From contig JAGWZT010000046.1 in the NCBI GenBank assembly GCA_018971925.1, positions 1 through 9,904 on the forward strand: DNA of 9,904 nucleotides. The letters are read 5' to 3'. Numbering within the stretch: position 1 is the first letter of the stretch; each line of letters starts with the position of its first letter. Shown here one piece after another: positions 5,295 through 9,904 of the stretch. The translations under genes were made by a program, and so were the position numbers. A model generated the notes under the pieces. The model ran no database searches. It had not been told where the DNA came from and saw only the letters and a list, made by a program, of their open reading frames with translations. Origin of the DNA: Lysobacteraceae bacterium. GTDB lineage: Bacteria; Pseudomonadota; Gammaproteobacteria; Xanthomonadales; Rhodanobacteraceae.

Positions 5295-5648
5295 ATGACC
5301 CACGTCGTCACCGACAACTGCATCAACTGCAAGTACACCGATTGCGTCGAGGTGTGCCCGGTCGATTGCTTCCATGAAGGTCCGAACTTCCTGGTGATCG
5401 ATCCCGGTGAGTGCATCGATTGCACGCTGTGCGTGGCCGAGTGCCCGGTGAATGCGATCTTTCCAGAAATGGACGTGCCGGCGGGGCAGGAAAAGTACCT
5501 GGCGATCAATGCCGAGCTGGCAGGGCAATGGCCGGTGATTGCCGGCAAGATTCCCGCGATGGAGGGCGCCGACCTGTGGGACGGCATGCCCGACAAGCTG
5601 CCGCTGCTCGATCGGGGAAATGGCAGCGGATCGTCGCACGCAGCCTGA
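5295..5648 (+). CDS. fdxA: Seven-iron ferredoxin [3Fe-4S][4Fe-4S]
   Basis: Soluble low-potential electron carrier of the Azotobacter FdI type, 117 residues. Nine cysteines lie at 9, 12, 17, 21, 25, 40, 43, 46 and 50. The pattern C9-x7-C17 with C50-P serves the 3Fe-4S cluster, and C21-P plus C40-x2-C43-x2-C46 serves the 4Fe-4S cluster, as in FdI; C12 and C25 are the extra cysteines also seen there. Opening residues TDNCINCKYTDCVEVCPVDC and the DLWDGMPDK tail segment match the family closely. The last ten or so residues (RGNGSGSSHAA) are a short low-complexity extension. The start is ATG 5295, with GGAG 8 nt upstream; a GTG two codons earlier is less likely. It is divergent from trHb and 88 bp upstream of tpx on the same strand, so fdxA-tpx co-transcription is possible. 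Confidence 0.96.
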   Translation: MTHVVTDNCINCKYTDCVEVCPVDCFHEGPNFLVIDPGECIDCTLCVAECPVNAIFPEMDVPAGQEKYLAINAELAGQWPVIAGKIPAMEGADLWDGMPDKLPLLDRGNGSGSSHAA

Positions 5649-5670
5649 CGCCACCTTGATCCCCGTCGGC

Positions 5671-5691
5671 TAGACTGGCTGGACGCCAGCC
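5671..5691 (+). promoter_or_regulatory. Possible tpx promoter -10 (TAGACT) and small hairpin
   Basis: TAGACT at 5671-5676 resembles a -10 box, but no good -35 is seen at the right distance. It abuts a 6-bp stem-loop, GGCTGG ACG CCAGCC (5677-5691). No OxyR-like site is obvious. The hairpin lacks a U-run, so it is not a clear terminator for fdxA. Confidence 0.25.
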
Positions 5692-5736
5692 GCCGCGGCC
5701 ACGCATTTCCCGTACGCAATCAGAAGGAGCCAACTC

Positions 5737-6237
5737 ATGTCCGGTACGAAATTCAAGGGCAATCCCGTCCACCTCGACGGCCACTTTCCGAGGGTCGGTG
5801 ACAAGGCACCGGCGTTCAAGCTGATCGCCGGCGATCTGTCCGAAAAGTCGCTGGCGGATTTCGCCGGCAAGCGCAAGGTGCTGAACATTTTCCCGAGCGT
5901 GGATACCGGTGTGTGCGCGGCGTCGGTGCGGCACTTCAACAAAGATGCAGCGAGCCTGAAGAATGCCGTGGTGCTGTGCATTTCCGCCGACCTGCCGTTT
6001 GCGCAGGCACGTTTCTGCGGCGCCGAAGGCATCCAGAATGTTGTCATGCTGTCGATGATGCGCGGCAGGGAGTTCCTGAAGGATTACGGCGTCGCCATGA
6101 CCGACGGCCCACTGGCCGGCCTCGCCGCGCGCGCGGTGCTGGTACTGGACGAACACGACAAGGCGATCCATGCGCAAATGGTGGACGACATCACCCACGA
6201 GCCGGATTACGACGCGGCGCTGAAAGCGCTCGGCTGA
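5737..6237 (+). CDS. tpx: Thiol peroxidase (atypical 2-Cys peroxiredoxin)
   Basis: Thioredoxin-dependent reduction of hydrogen and organic hydroperoxides. The 166-residue protein has the Tpx peroxidatic motif PSVDTGVCAASVRHFN (53-68) with peroxidatic C60 and T57, resolving C94 in LPFAQARFC (86-94), and the supporting R132, each one position before the E. coli residues as I recall them (C61, T58, C95, R133). The N-terminal KFKGNPVHLDGHFPRVGDKAP is also typical. Length is as expected (about 167). There is no signal peptide, so it is cytoplasmic, unlike early reports for E. coli. ATG 5737 is preceded by AAGGAG (5724-5729), a strong ribosome binding site. It lies downstream of fdxA on the same strand; with trHb nearby the region is enriched in redox functions. 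Confidence 0.97.
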   Translation: MSGTKFKGNPVHLDGHFPRVGDKAPAFKLIAGDLSEKSLADFAGKRKVLNIFPSVDTGVCAASVRHFNKDAASLKNAVVLCISADLPFAQARFCGAEGIQNVVMLSMMRGREFLKDYGVAMTDGPLAGLAARAVLVLDEHDKAIHAQMVDDITHEPDYDAALKALG

Positions 6238-6293
6238 CCGCGCGTCGCGCGTCGACGTCCGTGTCTTTTTCCACCCGCCTCCCTGGCGGGCGT

Positions 6294-6327
6294 GTGACTT
6301 TCTCTTGCGCGGCCAAGAGAACGTCAC
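6294..6327. repeat. Imperfect inverted repeat (13 of 14 bp)
   Basis: GTGACTTTCTCTTG (6294-6307) pairs with CAAGAGAACGTCAC (6314-6327), with a single mismatch and a 6-nt loop. It begins about 57 nt after the tpx stop. It could stop or protect the tpx message, but no U-run follows. It is more likely the end of the dispersed repeat. Confidence 0.6.
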
Positions 6328-6568
6328 CAAAGAGAAGGCCACCCCGCGAACGCGCCCTTCGCCGATCCATGCGGGCCATCCTTCGGACTCTTCCGTCGGC
6401 CGCTCGCCGTGTTCGAGGGCCCCGTTGGCGCGCTTCCTGTGCGCAGTGAGGGGGTAGCAGTTGCGTCGTCTTGCTTCGAGCCAGGCCATGGATGGCCGGC
6501 AACGAAGCCATCCACGCGCCGTTGCATGACGCCGCGGCGCGGCCGCCGTTCGGCGAGCACCAAGGGAA

Positions 6569-6595
6569 GTTTCGGCAACAAGACGTTGCCGAAAC
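6569..6595. repeat. Perfect 11-bp stem-loop downstream of gapA
   Basis: GTTTCGGCAAC, a 5-nt loop, then GTTGCCGAAAC. It lies about 75 nt beyond the gapA stop on the minus strand. On that strand it is followed by TTCCC, so terminator function is weakly supported. Confidence 0.5.
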
Positions 6596-6646
6596 CGTCA
6601 TGCGTGGCGCAATGGCTTTGCCTACTTTCCCCGAAAGGAAAGCAGG

Positions 6647-6665
6647 TCGCGCGTCTTGCGCGCGA
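6647..6665 (-). terminator. GC hairpin directly after gapA
   Basis: TCGCGCG and CGCGCGA form a 7-bp stem with a 5-nt loop, starting 6 nt after the gapA stop codon. On the minus strand it is followed by CCTGCTTTCCTTTCGG, a pyrimidine-rich but not uniform T tract, and then by a second small hairpin (6625-6642). A composite or weak terminator of gapA is plausible. Confidence 0.35.
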
Positions 6666-6671
6666 AACCGG

Positions 6672-7682
6672 TCATCGTGTGTTCGCGAACGCCTCGGTCA
6701 TGTCGAGCATGCGGTTGGAGAAGCCCCATTCGTTGTCGTACCAACCCAGCACCTTGACGAAGGTGCCGCCCATCACGCGGGTTTGTGTCGCGTCATAGGT
6801 GCACGACGCCGGGTTGTGGTTGAAGTCGATCGACACCAGCGGCTTGGTGTTGACCGCCATCACGCCCTTCAGCTTGCCGTTGGCGGCTTCATTGATCGCG
6901 GCGTCGATCTCGTCCTTGCTGGTTGCGCGCTTGGCGACGAAGGTGAGGTCCACGCACGACACGTTGATGGTCGGCACGCGCATCGAAAAGCCGTCCAGAC
7001 GGCCATTCAATTCCGGCAACACAAGACCCACCGCCACGGCGGCGCCGGTCTTGGTCGGGATCTGACTGTGGGTGGCCGAGCGTGCGCGGCGCAGATCCTT
7101 GTGAAACACGTCGGTCAGCACCTGGTCGTTGGTGTAGGCGTGGATCGTGGTCATCAGGCCGTGCACGATGCCGATCTTCTCGTGCAGCACCTTGGCCAGC
7201 GGCGCGAGGCAATTGGTGGTGCACGACGCGTTGGAGATGATGGTGTCGGTCGGCTTGATCTTGTCTTCGTTGACGCCGAACACGAATGTGCCATCGACCC
7301 CCTCGCCGGGCGCCGAGATGATCACTTTCTTCGCACCGGCGGCGAGGTGTGCCGCGGCCTTGTCGCGCTTGGTGAACAGGCCGGTCGATTCGATCACGAC
7401 GTCGACGCCGAGCTCCTTCCACGGCAGCTTCGAGGGATCGCGCTCGGCGCACACCCTGATGCGATCGCCGTTGACGACGAGGTCGCCGCCTTCGACGCTG
7501 ACTGTGCCGGGGAATTTGCCGTGCGCGGTGTCGTATTGCGTCAGGTGCGCGTTGGTTTCGGCGTCGCCGAGATCGTTGATCGCGACGATCTTGATCGCGC
7601 CGGTGCGGTTGGATTCGTACAGCGCGCGCAGGATGTTGCGGCCGATGCGGCCGTAGCCGTTGATCGCGACCTTGATCGCCAT
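6672..7682 (-). CDS. gapA: Glyceraldehyde-3-phosphate dehydrogenase, type I
   Basis: Cytosolic glycolytic and gluconeogenic enzyme that oxidises glyceraldehyde-3-phosphate to 1,3-bisphosphoglycerate. The 336-residue protein begins with the Rossmann motif INGYGRIGRN (7-16). AINDL (35-38 region, with D37) fits an NAD-preferring enzyme. The active site is SNASCTTNC (150-158) with catalytic C154 and general base H181 in TTIHAYT. Downstream are HSQIPTKTGAA, LNGRLDGFSMRVP and the C-terminal WYDNEWGFSNRM. It has the full length of the family, with no damage. AAAGGA lies 7 nt before the ATG. It is divergent from the S1/P1 nuclease gene; there are no glycolytic neighbours in the window, so it is probably monocistronic. 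Confidence 0.98.
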   Translation of the reverse strand: MAIKVAINGYGRIGRNILRALYESNRTGAIKIVAINDLGDAETNAHLTQYDTAHGKFPGTVSVEGGDLVVNGDRIRVCAERDPSKLPWKELGVDVVIESTGLFTKRDKAAAHLAAGAKKVIISAPGEGVDGTFVFGVNEDKIKPTDTIISNASCTTNCLAPLAKVLHEKIGIVHGLMTTIHAYTNDQVLTDVFHKDLRRARSATHSQIPTKTGAAVAVGLVLPELNGRLDGFSMRVPTINVSCVDLTFVAKRATSKDEIDAAINEAANGKLKGVMAVNTKPLVSIDFNHNPASCTYDATQTRVMGGTFVKVLGWYDNEWGFSNRMLDMTEAFANTR

Positions 7683-7721
7683 GGTGTGGTCCTTTGCTGA
7701 AGCCGTGTGGATGAAGCGTCA

Positions 7722-7727
7722 ATTTTA
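7722..7727 (-). promoter_or_regulatory. Putative -10 box of gapA
   Basis: TAAAAT on the minus strand (7727-7722), a 5/6 match to TATAAT in otherwise GC-rich DNA, lies 39 nt before the gapA start codon. The -35 region at 17-nt spacing is weak. A leader of roughly 30 nt would result. Confidence 0.4.
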
Positions 7728-7802
7728 GCGGGTTTCATGTGCCGTTTCATGGCCAGGGACCGCACTGCGCATGGCAAACTGGCGCTTTCGACGGGAATCG
7801 CG

Positions 7803-8618
7803 ATGCACGTGCGTTTACACATTCGGCGCCACGCGGGCAGGCTCGCCGTCGCGCTGGTTGCGGTGCTGTCGTGCATGCCGGCCGCGTTGGCGTGGGGGCC
7901 GCGCGGCCACCGGATCGTGGCCGGGCTGGCCGAGGCGCAGTTGACACCGCAGGCCCGCGCGGCCGCGCAAAAACTGCTGGCCTTGCGCGGCGCGCGTCAC
8001 CTCGAAGACATTGCGAACTGGGCGGACGCTCTGCGCGACACCGATCCGGCACTGTTCCGGCGCACCAAGCGGCTGCACTTCGTCAACTTTCATTCGCACG
8101 ATTGCATCTACGATCCGCCGCGCGACTGCCGCAATGGCGAGTGCGTGGTGGCAGCCATCGACAAATATTCGGCGATTCTCGCGGATCGCACGAACCCGCC
8201 CGCCGAGCGCGCCGAGGCGCTGGCGTTCGTGGTGCACTTCGTCGGTGACATCCACCAACCGCTGCATGCGGATTACCGTCACGACGCGGGTGGCAATGAT
8301 TTTCAGGTGCGCTGGCGCGGCCGCGGCACCAACCTGCACCGGGTGTGGGATTCACTGATGCTGGACTCGACGCGGCTGTCGGCGGCGCAATTCACCGACG
8401 AGCTTGCGGCCCGACGCACGCGGGTCGAGGCCGGTGGCGCGCCGGCCCAATGGGCCGAGGAAAGTTGCCGGATCGATCGCGACGATGGCGTTTATCCGCG
8501 CTCGCGCTTCATCGACCAAACTTATGTCGCGCGTGAATTGCCGATCGCCGAGCAACGCCTGCGGCAGGCGGGCGCGCGATTGGCGGCGTTACTCAATCGC
8601 GATCTTGCGCATGGGTAG
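7803..8618 (+). CDS. Secreted S1/P1-type zinc-dependent nuclease
   Basis: Tri-zinc endonuclease/3'-nucleotidase for single-stranded DNA or RNA, predicted to be exported. In the 271-residue product an Arg-rich N-terminus and hydrophobic core (about 12-28) end in ALA, with cleavage before W31. This exposes Trp at the mature N-terminus, where in nuclease P1 its amino group and carbonyl bind zinc. The other ligands are all present: H36 (WGPRGH), D75 (ANWAD), H92 (LHFVN), H145 and D149 (HFVGD), H155 (QPLH), H179 and D183 (NLHRVWD); spacing matches P1. C101-C109-C114 and C222 could form disulfides. I chose ATG 7803 because it gives the signal peptide; GGGAA about 6 nt upstream is a modest ribosome binding site, and an in-frame ATG at 7707 would bury the signal. 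The TAG stop lies inside a palindromic repeat. Confidence 0.95.
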   Translation: MHVRLHIRRHAGRLAVALVAVLSCMPAALAWGPRGHRIVAGLAEAQLTPQARAAAQKLLALRGARHLEDIANWADALRDTDPALFRRTKRLHFVNFHSHDCIYDPPRDCRNGECVVAAIDKYSAILADRTNPPAERAEALAFVVHFVGDIHQPLHADYRHDAGGNDFQVRWRGRGTNLHRVWDSLMLDSTRLSAAQFTDELAARRTRVEAGGAPAQWAEESCRIDRDDGVYPRSRFIDQTYVARELPIAEQRLRQAGARLAALLNRDLAHG

Positions 8619-8706
8619 GTTGGGCTGACCGCGGGCTTCATTCGCGGGAAGCCCAACGTTCACGGCACGAATGCTGTTGGGCTTCGCGTTGCTCAGCCCA
8701 ACCTAC
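8615..8706. repeat. 92-bp palindromic repeat between convergent genes
   Basis: Terminal inverted repeats GTAGGTTGGGCTGA (8615-8628) and TCAGCCCAACCTAC (8693-8706) match perfectly over 14 bp. Inside, GAAGCCCAAC (8648-8657) pairs with GTTGGGCTTC (8676-8685), and GGGCTTC (8633-8639) can pair alternatively with GAAGCCC (8648-8654). The TTGGGCT motif occurs four times, twice in each orientation. Similar GTAGGTTGGGCTGAG palindromes are, from memory, scattered through many proteobacterial genomes. The element carries no coding capacity. The TAG stop codons of the genes on both sides (8616-8618 on plus, 8705-8703 on minus) lie in its two tips, and it could serve both as a terminator. Confidence 0.85.
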
Positions 8707-9167
8707 AACGCGACGCCCAGCCTGCGCAGCAGCTTGCCCATCAACCACGCCGGACCGATCAGCAGTTGCACGATGTTGGTGAGGAACGCCGGACGCCGAC
8801 CTTCGATGGCATGTCCGATGAATTGCCCGATCCATGCCAGCACGAACAGTACGGCGGCGAGGATCAGCAGATCGCGCGGTCCGAGCACGCCGTACAGCGC
8901 CCACGCAATCACGCTGCTGATCACGAACACCAGCACCATCGCGAAGCCAAGTTTGCGTGACAGCCGGTAGTAGAACAGGAACGCGAGGAACATCGCGACC
9001 GCCGCCCAGAAGCCGGGCTTCATCCACTGCGGCATCACCGGTGCGGTCCAGAGCGCCGCGATCACACACCACATGATCACCGGCACGCACACCCAATGGA
9101 TCGCGCGGTTGGTCGGGTTCTGGTGATCGGCGGCATAGCTGCCGAACCACTGGTGGATGTCGCGCAT
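8703..9167 (-). CDS. Mpo1-like (DUF962) integral membrane protein
   Basis: 154-residue membrane protein related to yeast Mpo1 (YGL010w), an Fe(II)-dependent dioxygenase of 2-hydroxy fatty acid alpha-oxidation; the bacterial role is not established. The N-terminal signature Y11-A-A-D-H15-Q-N17-P18-T-N20-R-A-I-H24 is the conserved His/Asn motif of the family. Four hydrophobic segments follow (about 25-41, 51-65, 71-87 and 93-113), with a second conserved His in FIGHAIEGRRPAF near 118 and a hydrophobic segment before the basic C-terminus. The start is ATG 9167, with GAGG 5 nt upstream; the open frame extends to 9281 but that stretch has no family features. It lies 117 bp downstream of purC on the same strand. 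Its TAG stop is contributed by the palindromic repeat. Confidence 0.88.
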   Translation of the reverse strand: MRDIHQWFGSYAADHQNPTNRAIHWVCVPVIMWCVIAALWTAPVMPQWMKPGFWAAVAMFLAFLFYYRLSRKLGFAMVLVFVISSVIAWALYGVLGPRDLLILAAVLFVLAWIGQFIGHAIEGRRPAFLTNIVQLLIGPAWLMGKLLRRLGVAL

Positions 9168-9195
9168 CGCCGCCTCGTCGCGTGGGCCCGTGCCC

Positions 9196-9234
9196 AATCT
9201 ACGCCATCCGCGCGTGGCCGGACAGTGCGTCCGG
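9196..9234 (-). promoter_or_regulatory. Stem-loop and -10-like box between purC and the Mpo1-like gene
   Basis: CCGGAC/GTCCGG (9218-9234) is a 6-bp stem with a 5-nt loop downstream of purC. A TAGATT box (9201-9196, minus strand) follows, 28 nt before the Mpo1-like start codon. The -35 position (TGTCCG) is weak. Either an independent promoter or readthrough from purC is possible. Confidence 0.25.
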
Positions 9235-9284
9235 TGCGGGCCGCTGCGCGACGCGGGTTGGATATCCGCGGTTCGTGGCAACCG

Positions 9285-9904
9285 TCAGGTGACGGTAATG
9301 CCCGCCAGTTTCTTCAGCGCCTCGGCGTATTTCGCGGCGGTGCCGTCGATCACTTCGCGAGGCAGTTTCGGACCCGGCGCACGCTTGTTCCAGTCCAGCG
9401 TTTCCAGGTAGTCGCGCACGAACTGCTTGTCGTACGAAGGTGGGCTGATGCCGACCTTGTACTGGTCGGCCGGCCAGAAGCGCGAGGAATCCGGCGTCAG
9501 CATTTCATCCATCACGTACAGCTTGCCATCCGCGTCGGTGCCGAACTCGAACTTGGTGTCGGCGATGATGATGCCGCGTGCGGCCGCGTACGCGGCGGCG
9601 AATCGGTAGATCGCAAGTGTGGCGTCGCGCACTTGCGCAGCGAGCTCGGCGCCGATCAGCCTCGCCACTTCATCGAAACCGATGTTCTCGTCGTGCGTGC
9701 CCTTGGGTGCCTTGGTGGATGGCGTGAAGATCGGCGCGGGCAGCTGCTGGGCCTGCTGCAGGTTCCCGGGCAGCTCGATGCCGCAAAGCGATCCCGTCTT
9801 CCGGTAATCCTTCCAACCCGACCCGATCAGGTAACCGCGCGCGATCGCTTCGACCGGCACGGCTTTCAGTCGCTTCACCACCACCGCACGTTTTGCGTAC
9901 AGCT
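9285..9904 (-). CDS. purC: SAICAR synthetase, C-terminal part (5' end outside the window)
   Basis: Phosphoribosylaminoimidazole-succinocarboxamide synthase, which joins CAIR and aspartate with ATP in purine synthesis. About 206 codons are visible and the frame stays open to the window edge (LYAKRAVVKRLKAVPVEAIARGYLIGSGW). Family blocks in order: VPVEAIARGYLIGSGWKDY, IFTPSTKAPKGTHDENI (nucleotide and substrate binding), IIADTKFEFG, DEMLTPDSSRFWP (metal and aspartate site), and SYDKQFVRDYLE near the C-terminus. The DSSRFWP form and the spacing fit the long (about 300-residue, yeast Ade1-like) version rather than the short E. coli type. A GTG at 9884 is internal, not the start. It is upstream of the Mpo1-like gene on the same strand. 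Confidence 0.96.
   Translation of the reverse strand, partial: LYAKRAVVVKRLKAVPVEAIARGYLIGSGWKDYRKTGSLCGIELPGNLQQAQQLPAPIFTPSTKAPKGTHDENIGFDEVARLIGAELAAQVRDATLAIYRFAAAYAAARGIIIADTKFEFGTDADGKLYVMDEMLTPDSSRFWPADQYKVGISPPSYDKQFVRDYLETLDWNKRAPGPKLPREVIDGTAAKYAEALKKLAGITVT

Larger units (their letters stand above)
6238..6671. repeat. 434-bp gene-free stretch with several stem-loops, probable dispersed repeat element
   Basis: No convincing gene: the open frames lack ribosome binding sites and recognisable domains. Stem-loops seen: CCCGCC/GGCGGG (6274-6290); a 14-bp stem with one mismatch, GTGACTTTCTCTTG against CAAGAGAACGTCAC (6294-6327); GGATGGC/GCCATCC (6490-6513); a perfect 11-bp GTTTCGGCAAC/GTTGCCGAAAC (6569-6595); CTTTCC/GGAAAG (6625-6642). 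The 16-mer at 6484-6499 also occurs in the ahcY leader. Strings such as the CCAAGAGAACGTCACCAAAG segment resemble repeats I associate with xanthomonad intergenic regions; that is memory, not a search. The stretch also holds the 3' ends of tpx and gapA, so some hairpins may act as terminators. Confidence 0.6.

Noticed and set aside
5506..6489. Minus-strand open frame of 327 codons across tpx and fdxA
   Set aside because: Antisense to two secure genes; Arg-rich shadow translation.
6409..6798. Small open frames inside the 6238-6671 stretch
   Set aside because: No Shine-Dalgarno and no family features, and the frames pass through stem-loops of a repeat; typical false gene calls.
6471..7700. Plus-strand open frame of 409 codons running from the intergenic repeat across gapA
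   Set aside because: Almost entirely antisense to gapA; no ribosome binding site and no domain.
7707..7802. Upstream ATG for the S1/P1 nuclease
   Set aside because: The added residues bury the signal peptide and overlap the gapA promoter region.
9168..9281. N-terminal extension of the Mpo1-like protein
   Set aside because: Pro/Arg/Gly-rich translation without family similarity; ATG 9167 has a GAGG ribosome binding site and begins at the conserved domain.
1..9904. CRISPR array, tRNA, rRNA, transposase, prophage or toxin-antitoxin genes
   Set aside because: I looked for spaced direct repeats, cloverleaf ends and known domains, and saw none; all long frames are housekeeping or small accessory genes.

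Overview
The window looks like a stretch of ordinary chromosome from a GC-rich gammaproteobacterium of the Xanthomonadales/Lysobacterales, most likely Rhodanobacteraceae or Xanthomonadaceae. The evidence is the high GC content, the protein styles (for example the C-terminally extended MetK and the GapA active-site region), an SAH riboswitch in front of ahcY, and the 'CCAAGAGAACGTCACCAAAG' type of intergenic repeat that I associate with this order. The family assignment is inference from pattern recognition, not from a search.

Left part, minus strand (1-2810). dusB (tRNA dihydrouridine synthase), metK (SAM synthetase) and the first 90 codons of ahcY (SAH hydrolase) are read leftwards. metK makes SAM, methyltransferases turn it into SAH, and AhcY removes SAH. 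A 70-nt SAH aptamer (358-427) lies between metK and ahcY, so SAH can control ahcY separately from metK. A downstream hairpin can pair either with itself or with the riboswitch pseudoknot strand, which suggests a real expression platform. dusB has a -10-like TACAAT only 7 nt before its ATG and no Shine-Dalgarno, so it may be leaderless.

Middle (2900-6237). A secreted-topology TPR diguanylate cyclase (plus strand) converges, with 2 nt between stops, on a group III truncated haemoglobin (minus). Then come the 7Fe ferredoxin fdxA and the thiol peroxidase tpx (both plus). The trHb/fdxA divergent region carries a 13-bp tandem repeat and a TGACA-N4-TGTCA palindrome.

6238-6671 is the only gene-free stretch longer than 300 bp. 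It holds several stem-loops and a 16-mer also found in the ahcY leader, and looks like a dispersed non-coding repeat.

Right part (6672-9904). gapA (minus) is divergent from a secreted S1/P1-type zinc nuclease (plus). The nuclease converges on a Mpo1-like (DUF962) membrane protein (minus), with a 92-bp palindromic repeat between them whose two tips supply the TAG stop codons of both genes. purC (minus, 5' end cut off by the window) lies upstream of the Mpo1-like gene.

I see no prophage, CRISPR, tRNA, rRNA, transposase or defence system. The most interesting material is regulatory RNA and repeat structure rather than a new multi-gene system.
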